A stretch of 8,920 nt of DNA from CAAGNP01 sp045644725 (lineage in GTDB: Bacteria > Bacteroidota > Bacteroidia > Bacteroidales > UBA932): NCBI GenBank assembly GCA_045644725.1, contig JAZRHK010000008.1, positions 1-8,920 on the forward strand, in the 5' to 3' direction. Under the pieces are notes generated by a model. The model was given only the letters and a program-made list of their open reading frames with translations. It did not search any database and had not been told where the DNA came from. Position numbers and translations under genes: made by a program. Shown in pieces: positions 1-7,191 of this stretch (position 1 is its first letter; every line of letters starts with the position of its first letter).

Positions 1-2757
1 ATATTCCCCCTTCCCGAAGGCTTTGAAGACTCAAACGACTACCTCCGTCACCTCACATACGAAGGTGCCAGGAGGCGTTACGGCGAAAATATCCCGGAAG
101 GTCACTGCGAAAGGATCGACTTCGAGCTCGCCACCATTAAGAGGATGGGATTCCCAGACTACTTCCTCATCGTGCAGGACTTCATATGCGCTGCCCGCAA
201 CATGGGTGTATGGGTAGGTCCAGGACGTGGATCAGCAGCAGGATCCGCAGTGGCATACTGCCTCACCATCACAGACATAGACCCCATCAAATACGACTTG
301 CTGTTTGAGAGATTCCTCAACCCTGACCGTATCTCGATGCCCGATATAGATATTGACTTCGATGACGAGGGCAGATACAGAGTACTCAAATATGTGGAGG
401 ACAAATATGGAAAGGACCATGTGTCCCACGTAGTCACATTCGGCACCATGGGTACCAAAAGTGTAATCAAGGATGTCGGACGTATCCATAGCCTCCCGCT
501 TCAGGACACTGACCGCCTCTCAAAAGCTGTCCCCAAAGCCATTACGATAGAGGTGGAGGACAACGGCGAGAAGAAAAAGAAGGATGTGGCACCTACCATT
601 GCCTTGTGTATGGAACATGTTCCCGAGTTCAAAGAGGCTATGGAATCGGGCAACCAGACCATTATCGATACACTTACATACTCTGACAAACTTGAAGGAA
701 CTGTCCGCAACACCGGTGTGCACGCCTGTGCCACCATCATCGGCCGCGGAGACCTCACAGACTATATCCCCATCAGCATCGCATCGGACAAGGAGAGCGG
801 CGAGGATATCCTCGTATCACAGTTTGAAGGCTCCCTCATCGAGTCTGCCGGTATGCTTAAAATGGACTTCCTGGGGCTGAAGACCCTCTCCATACTCAGG
901 GATGCAGTAAACAATGTCAAAAGGTCAAAAGGGATCGACATTGACATCTTCCATATCCCTATCGACGACACCCTCACATACGAACTGTTCAGCCGTGGCG
1001 ACACTGTAGGTGTGTTCCAGTTCGAGTCTGACGGCATGCAGAAGTGGCTCAAGCTCCTTCAGCCATCCCGTTTCGCCGACCTTATCGCGATGAACGCCCT
1101 CTACAGGCCGGGACCTATGGACTATATCCCCGACTTCGTAGACAGAAAACAGGGGCGCAAGAAGATTGAATACGACCTCCCCGATATGGAGGAGTACCTC
1201 GAGGACACATACGGCATCACAGTATATCAGGAGCAGGTGATGCTTCTGTCACAGAAACTTGCCGGATTCACCAAAGGACAGGCAGACAAACTCCGTAAAG
1301 CAATGGGTAAGAAGCAGATTGCAGTTATGGAGGAGCTCAAGGTCCTATTCTTCGAAGGTGGACGCAACAATGGCCATCCTGAAGATATCCTCAATAAAAT
1401 CTGGGAGGACTGGAAGAAGTTTGCACAGTACGCCTTCAACAAATCCCACGCTACCTGCTACGCATGGGTAGGCTACCAGACAGGCTACCTGAAAGCACAC
1501 TACCCTGCCGAATATATGTCTGCAGTGCTGAGCAACAACATGAACAATATGGATGAGATCACCAAGTTCATGGATGACATCAAAAAGCACGACATCAAGA
1601 TTCTCGGCCCCGATGTAAATGAGAGTTTTACCCAATTTACCGTAAACAAGCAGGGCAATGTCCGTTTCGGCATGGCCGGCGTAAAAGGTATCGGTGAGAA
1701 TGCCGTGAACTCCATCATACAGGAGAGGGAAGAGAATGGCACATACAAGGACATCTTCGATTTCATAGAGAGGATAAACCTCACAGCAGTAAACAAGAAA
1801 GGGATTGAGTCACTAGTAGGATCGGGAGCTCTTGACTGCTTCCCTGAGATCAACCGAGGCACTTTTTCCGTAGATTTGGGCAAGGGAGAAACCTTTGCAG
1901 ACACACTTCTGCGCTACGGCAACAAGTTCCAGAAAAGCAGCACAGATGCCTCTACCAGCCTCTTCGGCGGGGAATCTACAATAGAGATAGCCAAACCTAT
2001 GATTCCTGTCTCACCTGAGCTTAACCTGATCGAGGTACTCAAGAAAGAGAAAGAGCTGGTAGGAATGTATCTTTCTTCACACCCTCTGGATATATTCAAA
2101 CTGGAGGTGGAGCAATTCGCCTCACTCAAGGTATCAGAGATAAATGAGCTCAAGGACAATGTTTTCGCCGGGAGCATGACTCCAAACCCTGACGGCTACT
2201 ACATAGCCGGCCTGGTTACAGACGTGTCAATGGGTATGACCAAAACCAACAGGCCTTTCTGCAAAATAACAGTGGAGGATTACACATCAAGCTACCAGTT
2301 TGCCCTCTTCGGCAAGGAATATGAGGCATATCTCCCATATGCACAAGAGAATACCGCACTTCTGATTAAGGTTATGCCTACCCTGATGTTCCCCAGACTG
2401 AGCCCGGAAGAGAAGGCCAACAGGGACAAATCCCAACCTTTGGTACCTACAGAGTGCCGCATAAGGATTCAGGGAATGATGCTTTTGTCAAACACCAAAG
2501 ATGAATTTATAAAAGGGATAGCAGTGCTTCTACCTGTGGAAAAGATTACCGAGACATTTATGACAGAATTCTGCAAAAACCTACGCAAGAACAAGGGAAA
2601 GGCCCTTCTGTCACTCTACATCCACGACAAAAAGAACGATGTCACAGCCGAATTCTTCTCCAGAAAACAAAAAGTAGCCCTCAACGACGAGCTACTCACA
2701 TTCCTCCGCTCACGCGGCCTTCAGTACAACATCTTTAAAGATGTAAAAATCAATTAG
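1..2757 (+). CDS. dnaE: DNA polymerase III subunit alpha, 5'-truncated by the window edge
   Basis: This is the replicative polymerase, which extends DNA at the fork as the catalytic subunit of the holoenzyme. The frame is open from base 1, so the ATG at 145 is internal; 918 residues are visible, and the N-terminal PHP domain and true start lie outside. Seen, in visible-residue numbering: a GPGRGS motif near 73-78; PDIDIDF with D115 and D117, and KMDFLGL with D289, matching the three metal-binding aspartates of C-family polymerases (E. coli D401, D403, D555); a RPGPMDYIP motif near 369-377; a helix-hairpin-helix GVKGIGENA near 560-568; a TSLF at 652-655 that resembles the internal sliding-clamp-binding motif but lacks its leading Gln; and an OB fold near 733-793, followed by a C-terminal region of about 125 residues. 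The gene converges on ispE, and the TAG stop overlaps the ispE stop. It is DnaE rather than PolC, because no exonuclease insert is seen. Confidence 0.97.
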   Translation: MFPLPEGFEDSNDYLRHLTYEGARRRYGENIPEGHCERIDFELATIKRMGFPDYFLIVQDFICAARNMGVWVGPGRGSAAGSAVAYCLTITDIDPIKYDLLFERFLNPDRISMPDIDIDFDDEGRYRVLKYVEDKYGKDHVSHVVTFGTMGTKSVIKDVGRIHSLPLQDTDRLSKAVPKAITIEVEDNGEKKKKDVAPTIALCMEHVPEFKEAMESGNQTIIDTLTYSDKLEGTVRNTGVHACATIIGRGDLTDYIPISIASDKESGEDILVSQFEGSLIESAGMLKMDFLGLKTLSILRDAVNNVKRSKGIDIDIFHIPIDDTLTYELFSRGDTVGVFQFESDGMQKWLKLLQPSRFADLIAMNALYRPGPMDYIPDFVDRKQGRKKIEYDLPDMEEYLEDTYGITVYQEQVMLLSQKLAGFTKGQADKLRKAMGKKQIAVMEELKVLFFEGGRNNGHPEDILNKIWEDWKKFAQYAFNKSHATCYAWVGYQTGYLKAHYPAEYMSAVLSNNMNNMDEITKFMDDIKKHDIKILGPDVNESFTQFTVNKQGNVRFGMAGVKGIGENAVNSIIQEREENGTYKDIFDFIERINLTAVNKKGIESLVGSGALDCFPEINRGTFSVDLGKGETFADTLLRYGNKFQKSSTDASTSLFGGESTIEIAKPMIPVSPELNLIEVLKKEKELVGMYLSSHPLDIFKLEVEQFASLKVSEINELKDNVFAGSMTPNPDGYYIAGLVTDVSMGMTKTNRPFCKITVEDYTSSYQFALFGKEYEAYLPYAQENTALLIKVMPTLMFPRLSPEEKANRDKSQPLVPTECRIRIQGMMLLSNTKDEFIKGIAVLLPVEKITETFMTEFCKNLRKNKGKALLSLYIHDKKNDVTAEFFSRKQKVALNDELLTFLRSRGLQYNIFKDVKIN
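2754..2757. other. Overlapping convergent stop codons of dnaE and ispE
   Basis: The tetranucleotide TTAG serves both genes. TAG at 2755-2757 ends dnaE on the plus strand, and the complement of TTA at 2754-2756 is the TAA that ends ispE on the minus strand. There is therefore no intergenic space, and each transcript's terminator, if any, must lie inside the opposite gene. Confidence 0.93.
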
Positions 2758-3545
2758 ACAGTAAATATTCCGAAGATAGAGGAGCCGCTGCCGGACATTT
2801 GGGCGAAGATGGCACCTTCGTCATATAATCTCTGCTTCTCAGCGGCCAGTTGAGGATATTTTTCGAATACACTCTTTTCGAAATCATTGATAACAACATC
2901 CTTCCACTTCTCAATGGGGAGAGAAAGGAGATTTCTGAGCCCCCGACCCTCAATCGATGGCCTCACGCCTCTATATGCCTCGGCAGTAGAAACGTGAATA
3001 GGGAAAGTCCTCGTCTCAATCTTGTATCTGGGCTTTTCTCCGAAAAGGTCATCGGTCCAGGGGGCGTCAAATGGGGTTAGAATCTCACCTCTACCCTCAC
3101 CAAACATAGGTTTATTATACACAAAGAAAGGACAATCACTGCCAAGCTTTGCAGCATAGGCAGCAAGGGTCTCTTCCGAAAGGTTCAGTTCGAACAGGGT
3201 GTTGAGGCTCTTCAGCGTGAAAGCTGCATCTGCAGAGCCTCCACCCAATCCTGCACCCACCGGTATCTGCTTGCAAAGGTGTATCTCCACAGGTGGGAGA
3301 TCGAAATCTCTCTCCAGCAGTCTGTACGCCCTTACACACAAATCCTCTTCGGGATTCGCATCCGGAAGGGGATAGGTGAGTCCATAGTGCTTTATAGAAA
3401 AAATGTTAGATGTTACTATCTCCAAGATGTCACATAACCCCGTAGGGACAAAAAGGGTCTCAAGATTATGGAAACCGTCTGGACGCTTCTCTATAATCCT
3501 GAGTCCTAGATTGACCTTAGCGTTGGGATATGAAACAATATTCAT
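2754..3545 (-). CDS. ispE: 4-diphosphocytidyl-2-C-methyl-D-erythritol kinase
   Basis: This cytosolic enzyme uses ATP to phosphorylate the 2-hydroxyl of CDP-methylerythritol, the fourth step of the MEP route to isoprenoid precursors. It has 263 residues, slightly shorter than E. coli IspE (283). The GHMP-kinase layout is complete: an N-terminal YPNAKVNLGL with K10; the ATP-binding glycine loop PVGAGLGGGSADAA at 95-108; LGSDCPFF with D137, at the position of the catalytic Asp; and the C-terminal GHMP motif MSGSGSSIFG at 250-259. K10 and D137 correspond to the catalytic Lys/Asp pair known in E. coli IspE. The ATG lies 10 nt after the nrdJ stop, so co-transcription with nrdJ is likely; no strong Shine-Dalgarno is visible. 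The 3' end overlaps the dnaE stop by 4 bp in convergent orientation. Confidence 0.95.
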   Translation of the reverse strand: MNIVSYPNAKVNLGLRIIEKRPDGFHNLETLFVPTGLCDILEIVTSNIFSIKHYGLTYPLPDANPEEDLCVRAYRLLERDFDLPPVEIHLCKQIPVGAGLGGGSADAAFTLKSLNTLFELNLSEETLAAYAAKLGSDCPFFVYNKPMFGEGRGEILTPFDAPWTDDLFGEKPRYKIETRTFPIHVSTAEAYRGVRPSIEGRGLRNLLSLPIEKWKDVVINDFEKSVFEKYPQLAAEKQRLYDEGAIFAQMSGSGSSIFGIFTV

Positions 3546-3555
3546 AACTTAATTA

Positions 3556-6078
3556 TCAACCACCACACTTGCTGTAGTCACAATCCTGACAAGCGAGACA
3601 ACCCTCTTTATAGATCAGTCTGGTAGAACCGCATTTAGGGCATTTCGCACCTGGTTTAGCTTTGGTTCCGTCAGGAATATATCTCTTGAGTGCCCTCTCA
3701 ATACCATTCTTCCAGGTATTGATGCTCTCCTCATCGAGGTTAAGACCTTTTACCAAGTTTACGATATCCACGATAGGCATACCGTTTCTGATCACACCTG
3801 AGATAAGTTTGGCGTAGTTCCAGAACTCTTTATCAAACATGTGTGAGATACCACCGAGGATACAAGGGTATCCGTATTTGTCCTTGTAGTGGAAGTCGTA
3901 GCGCGATTTTGCACCCTCTTCACCCTTCTCTTTTACGATCCAGCCTGTAGTAATGCTTGAAGGGAGAGAGCGGGTCTCGTCAAGAAGACCGGTAAAGATC
4001 TCATAAGGTTTGCCATCATATTTGCCCACAAATGCAATCCACTGCTCTGAACCGTTTCTGAAGCGGATCACATCGGCCTCAAGTGATTTTGGACGGGTAA
4101 TTGGCTTGTTGTGCTCCTCTGCCTTCTTGTCGTTGGCAGACACAAGAACTCCTGTACGTGAACCGTCTCTGTATACGGTAATACCTTTACATCCGCACTC
4201 CCAAGCAGTTCTGTACACCTCAGAAACCATCTCCTCACTGATCTGGTTTGGCAAGTTCACTGTCACACTGATAGAGTGGTCCACCCATTTCTGCATCTTA
4301 CCCTGCATCTTCACTTTAGCTACCCAGTCGATATCGTTTGAGGTGGCTTTGTGGTAAGGAGATTTCTTGACAATATCAGCAATCTCCTTCTCTGACATAT
4401 TTTTAACAGCCTCCACATCGTAGCCATTTACTCCGCACCATGTCAAGAAACCGTGGTGGAATACATAGTACTCTTCGAAGCAATCCCCATTCTCATCCTT
4501 GAACGCAATCTTGGCATTAAGATCATTAGGATTCACTTTTCTTCTTCTCTTATAGAATGGGAGGAATACAGGCTCAATTCCCGATGTGGTCTGGGTCATC
4601 AAAGATGTAGTACCTGTAGGGGCAATAGTCAATAGTGATATATTTCTTCTGCCGTAGCGGGCCATAGCCTCATAAAGCTCCTCATCCTCGTGACGGATAC
4701 GGCAAATCATAGGGTTATTGACCTCTTTGTTTGTATCATAGATAGGGAATGCACCCCTCTCTTTTGCCATCTCTACAGATGAGCGGTAAGCCTCCACTGC
4801 CAAAGTCTTCTGAACCAGAGTAGCAAACTCGATAGCTGCGTCTGAGCCGTATGTATAACCGAGTGCAGCAAGCATATCGCCTTCACCTGTGATACCAAGA
4901 CCTGTTCTTCTGCCACCAAGAGATTTCTGTTTGATCTTCTCCCAAAGCTCAAGCTCTGTTCTCTTCACATCTGCATCCTCAGGATCTTTTCTCACCTTGG
5001 CGATGATGGCATCGATCTTCTCCATCTCAAGGTCGATAAGGTCATCCATTAGTCTCATCGCTTTTCTCACGTGAGTTTTGAAAAGGTCAAAGTTAAATTT
5101 TGCCTCAGGTGTGAATGGATTCTCCACATAAGAGTAGAGGTTCACAGCGATAAGACGGCAAGAGTCATATGGACATAGAGGAATCTCTCCGCAAGGGTTT
5201 GTACTTACTGTCCTGTAACCTTTGTCTGCATAGCAATCAGCCACAGACTCCCTCAAAATGGTATCCCAGAACAATACACCTGGCTCGGCAGACTGCCATG
5301 CATTGTGTATAATCTTCTTCCAAAGGGCACTTGCATCGATCTCTTTGGTCATCTTTGGATTGTTTGAGTATACAGGATACTGCTGAACGTAAGGTTTTCC
5401 GCTCAAAGCACTTCTCATAAACTCATCATCCACCTTCACAGATACGTTTGCACCAGTAACTTTACCCTTCTCCATTTTGGCATCGATAAAGTTCTCTGAA
5501 TCCGGGTGTTTGATAGAGATAGATAGCATAAGTGCACCTCTACGTCCGTCCTGTGCCACCTCACGGGTTGAGTTCGAGTAGCGCTCCATGAATGGAACGA
5601 TACCTGTCGAGGTCAATGCACTGTTTAGAACAGCACTACCGGCAGGTCTGATGTGTGAAAGGTCGTGTCCTACACCACCACGCCTTTTCATCAACTGCAC
5701 CTGCTCCTCATCTATTTTCATGATTCCACCATAAGAGTCAGCAGGATTGTCGTGACCGATCACAAAACAATTTGACAACGAAGCCACCTGATAGTCATTG
5801 CCGATACCGGCCATAGGACCACCTTGAGGAATGATGTGTTTGAAATCTTTAAGAAGATCGAAGATATCCTCAGAGGTAAGAGGATTAGGGTACTTTGATT
5901 CTATCCTTGCAAATTCATCTGCAAGTCTCTGATGCATTTCTACAGGAGATTTCTCATAAATATTGCCCTGAGAGTCCTTCATGGCATATTTATTAATCCA
6001 AACGGATGCAGCAAGCTCATCCCCTTTAAAATAAATTTTGCTTTCAGCTAATGCCTCTTCGTAGGTGTAAGTCTTCAT
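3556..6078 (-). CDS. nrdJ: Adenosylcobalamin-dependent (class II) ribonucleotide reductase
   Basis: This enzyme reduces ribonucleotides to deoxyribonucleotides, generating its thiyl radical from coenzyme B12, so it needs neither oxygen nor a di-iron subunit. It has 840 residues. Seen: SNCFVI with C104; NPCGEIPL with N294, C296 and E298; SCRL with C307; and PTGTTS at 487-492. By family knowledge, C296 is the radical cysteine and C104/C307 the redox pair; the 11-residue gap between C296 and C307 matches characterised class II enzymes. Residues about 660-785 resemble the TSCPD-type domain found in NrdJ. The tail holds six cysteines (813, 816, 827, 830, 833, 838), a likely zinc ribbon plus the C-terminal disulfide relay; C833 and C838 have the CxxxxC spacing of the relay pair. 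The N-terminus has no ATP-cone, so dATP feedback through that domain is not expected. The ATG at 6078 begins a normal family N-terminus and is preceded by an A-rich leader without a Shine-Dalgarno. ispE follows after 10 nt. Confidence 0.96.
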   Translation of the reverse strand: MKTYTYEEALAESKIYFKGDELAASVWINKYAMKDSQGNIYEKSPVEMHQRLADEFARIESKYPNPLTSEDIFDLLKDFKHIIPQGGPMAGIGNDYQVASLSNCFVIGHDNPADSYGGIMKIDEEQVQLMKRRGGVGHDLSHIRPAGSAVLNSALTSTGIVPFMERYSNSTREVAQDGRRGALMLSISIKHPDSENFIDAKMEKGKVTGANVSVKVDDEFMRSALSGKPYVQQYPVYSNNPKMTKEIDASALWKKIIHNAWQSAEPGVLFWDTILRESVADCYADKGYRTVSTNPCGEIPLCPYDSCRLIAVNLYSYVENPFTPEAKFNFDLFKTHVRKAMRLMDDLIDLEMEKIDAIIAKVRKDPEDADVKRTELELWEKIKQKSLGGRRTGLGITGEGDMLAALGYTYGSDAAIEFATLVQKTLAVEAYRSSVEMAKERGAFPIYDTNKEVNNPMICRIRHEDEELYEAMARYGRRNISLLTIAPTGTTSLMTQTTSGIEPVFLPFYKRRRKVNPNDLNAKIAFKDENGDCFEEYYVFHHGFLTWCGVNGYDVEAVKNMSEKEIADIVKKSPYHKATSNDIDWVAKVKMQGKMQKWVDHSISVTVNLPNQISEEMVSEVYRTAWECGCKGITVYRDGSRTGVLVSANDKKAEEHNKPITRPKSLEADVIRFRNGSEQWIAFVGKYDGKPYEIFTGLLDETRSLPSSITTGWIVKEKGEEGAKSRYDFHYKDKYGYPCILGGISHMFDKEFWNYAKLISGVIRNGMPIVDIVNLVKGLNLDEESINTWKNGIERALKRYIPDGTKAKPGAKCPKCGSTRLIYKEGCLACQDCDYSKCGG

Positions 6079-6171
6079 ACTTTGCTATCGTTTTTGGTGA
6101 AATTAGGCTGCAAGTTATTACCGAATTCCACCAAAAAAAAGACAGCAATAGGAAAGTTATTAACGAAATTA
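6079..6171 (-). promoter_or_regulatory. sufD-nrdJ intergenic leader, probable site of nrdJ control
   Basis: This 93-bp AT-rich gap is the only sizeable non-coding stretch in the window. It contains a strong inverted repeat (6091-6104 with 6124-6137) and copies of a small palindromic motif, listed separately. A weak Bacteroidota-type promoter is possible: minus-strand TAACTTTC at 6159-6152 matches TAnnTTTG at 7 of 8 positions, with a TTG at 6178-6176, but the 16-nt spacer is shorter than usual. It is too short for a cobalamin riboswitch, and I see no intrinsic terminator with a U-tract, so read-through from sufD into nrdJ remains possible. Confidence 0.45.
6091..6137 (-). repeat. Inverted repeat / leader hairpin upstream of nrdJ
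   Basis: The arms are 6091-6104 (TTTTTGGTGAAATT) and 6124-6137 (AATTCCACCAAAAA), separated by 19 nt. Thirteen of 14 positions are Watson-Crick. The remaining one (6100 with 6128) is A opposite C on the plus strand, but becomes a U-G wobble in RNA made from the minus strand, so the nrdJ leader RNA could form an unbroken 14-bp stem. The 3' arm is followed in the nrdJ direction by an A/C-rich run rather than U's, so it is not a standard terminator. It ends 12 nt before the nrdJ ATG. Function unknown. Confidence 0.6.
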
Positions 6172-6176
6172 TTAAC
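6114..6176. repeat. Three copies of a GTTA-N-TAAC-like palindrome
   Basis: GTTATTAAC at 6156-6164 is a perfect GTTA-n-TAAC palindrome. ATTATTAAC at 6168-6176 and GTTATTACC at 6114-6122 each differ from it by one base. The first two are exactly 12 bp apart, start to start, about one helical turn, which would suit cooperative binding of a regulator. The third lies inside the hairpin loop. The rightmost copy runs into the sufD stop codon. The region is AT-rich, so chance similarity is a real alternative. Confidence 0.3.
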
Positions 6177-7191
6177 AACAGTTTTTACTACAATCCCTGC
6201 AATTTGAAAACTCCCCTCTGAGGCGTTTCTCGACAAGATTTTCCATCCTCTCCCTCAACTCTGCATTGGAAATTTTTTCAAGCACCGAATAGGCAAATGC
6301 CATCTGTTGGAGAAGTCTCGCCTCATTTACCGGAATACCCCTTGAGCGGAGGTAGAAAAGTTCGTTCTCATCCAGACGCCCGATAGTAGCTCCATGTGAA
6401 CATTTTACATCATCTGCATATATCTCCAGCTGAGGCTGAGTATTGATCTTTGCCTTCTGAGAGAGGAGAAGATTGTGGTTTGCCTGATATGCATCAATCT
6501 TCTGGGCATCCTGCTTCACATAGATAATGCCAGAGAAATTGCCTTTTGCCTCATTGTCCAGAATCCCTTTGTAGAGCTGGCTGCTAGTGCAATTGGGGAC
6601 ATTGTGGTTCATCTGCACAGTGTTGGAAACCTCCTGATGACCATCCACCAGATAGAGGCCGCTCAAATCCACATCAGCGTGCTCACCATTGATATCCACA
6701 GTCACTTTATTGTCAATGTTCCCGCCATGAAGGGTAAGGAATGACATTTTTAGCGAAGAATCAGCACCTGCCTTAATATTGAATCTGGTGTTATGAACCG
6801 CATCGTTGTGTTCATTCTGCATCACTACTATCTCCACCATCGCCCTATCCTCAAGATGCACCTCCACCTCTTCATCTGTCACAAACTTGTCCATAGTGAA
6901 TGTGTGGGAGCAAAGGAGCAGCCTTGCCTGCGATCCCTCTCCGAAATGGAGTGTATTTTTATAGGCAATCTCCAATGGAGAACCCTCTGTCCTGACACTT
7001 ATAACCTGGAGAATATCCTCCATCACCTGCCCCTTTTCAAGGGAGATGGAGAAAGGTGTAGTGGTACCCTGTACGCCGCCATTGACGATGAAGAGCTGCC
7101 TGGTCCCTTTCATAGGGACGCGGCATCTGAACTGCTCTGTCAATGGAGACTCAGGTGCGTATATATAATTCAACTCTCCCATACTAACCAT
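6172..7191 (-). CDS. sufD: Fe-S cluster assembly protein SufD (short form)
   Basis: SufD is the scaffold partner of SufB and SufC in cytosolic Fe-S cluster assembly. The protein is 339 residues, clearly shorter than E. coli SufD (423), and an in-frame TAA two codons before the ATG rules out a longer start. The beta-helix core is present, including the repeats with GLYLVDG near 178-184, HNVPNCTSS near 196-204 and KIDAYQANHNLLLS near 231-244. The conserved C-terminal segment EIYADDVKCSHGATIG (256-271) contains C264 and H266; H266 corresponds to E. coli H360, implicated in cluster assembly at the SufB-SufD interface. What is reduced is the N-terminal helical domain. The tail ends in four cysteines (331, 334, 338, 339) in a CxxCxxxCC pattern. 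The start overlaps the sufC end by 8 bp; an alternative ATG at 7182 would begin one base after the sufC stop. Neither has a clear Shine-Dalgarno, and translational coupling is likely. Confidence 0.93.
   Translation of the reverse strand: MVSMGELNYIYAPESPLTEQFRCRVPMKGTRQLFIVNGGVQGTTTPFSISLEKGQVMEDILQVISVRTEGSPLEIAYKNTLHFGEGSQARLLLCSHTFTMDKFVTDEEVEVHLEDRAMVEIVVMQNEHNDAVHNTRFNIKAGADSSLKMSFLTLHGGNIDNKVTVDINGEHADVDLSGLYLVDGHQEVSNTVQMNHNVPNCTSSQLYKGILDNEAKGNFSGIIYVKQDAQKIDAYQANHNLLLSQKAKINTQPQLEIYADDVKCSHGATIGRLDENELFYLRSRGIPVNEARLLQQMAFAYSVLEKISNAELRERMENLVEKRLRGEFSNCRDCSKNCC

Noticed and set aside
1500..1904. 134-codon minus-strand frame inside dnaE
   Set aside because: It is antisense to conserved polymerase sequence, with Ser/Leu/Phe-rich shadow composition and no family resemblance.
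145..2757. ATG at 145 as the real start of dnaE
   Set aside because: The frame is open to base 1, and the 48 codons before it encode continuing DnaE-like sequence; the gene is cut by the window edge.
2802..2822. Small hairpin (GGCGAAG with CTTCGTC) just past the dnaE stop as a terminator
   Set aside because: It is only 7 bp including a G-U pair, has no following T-run, and lies within conserved ispE coding sequence, so codon content explains it.
6079..6171. Cobalamin riboswitch upstream of the B12-dependent nrdJ
   Set aside because: The gap is 93 nt, too short for the roughly 200-nt element, and no B12-box-like core was seen. The one hairpin does not fit the riboswitch fold.
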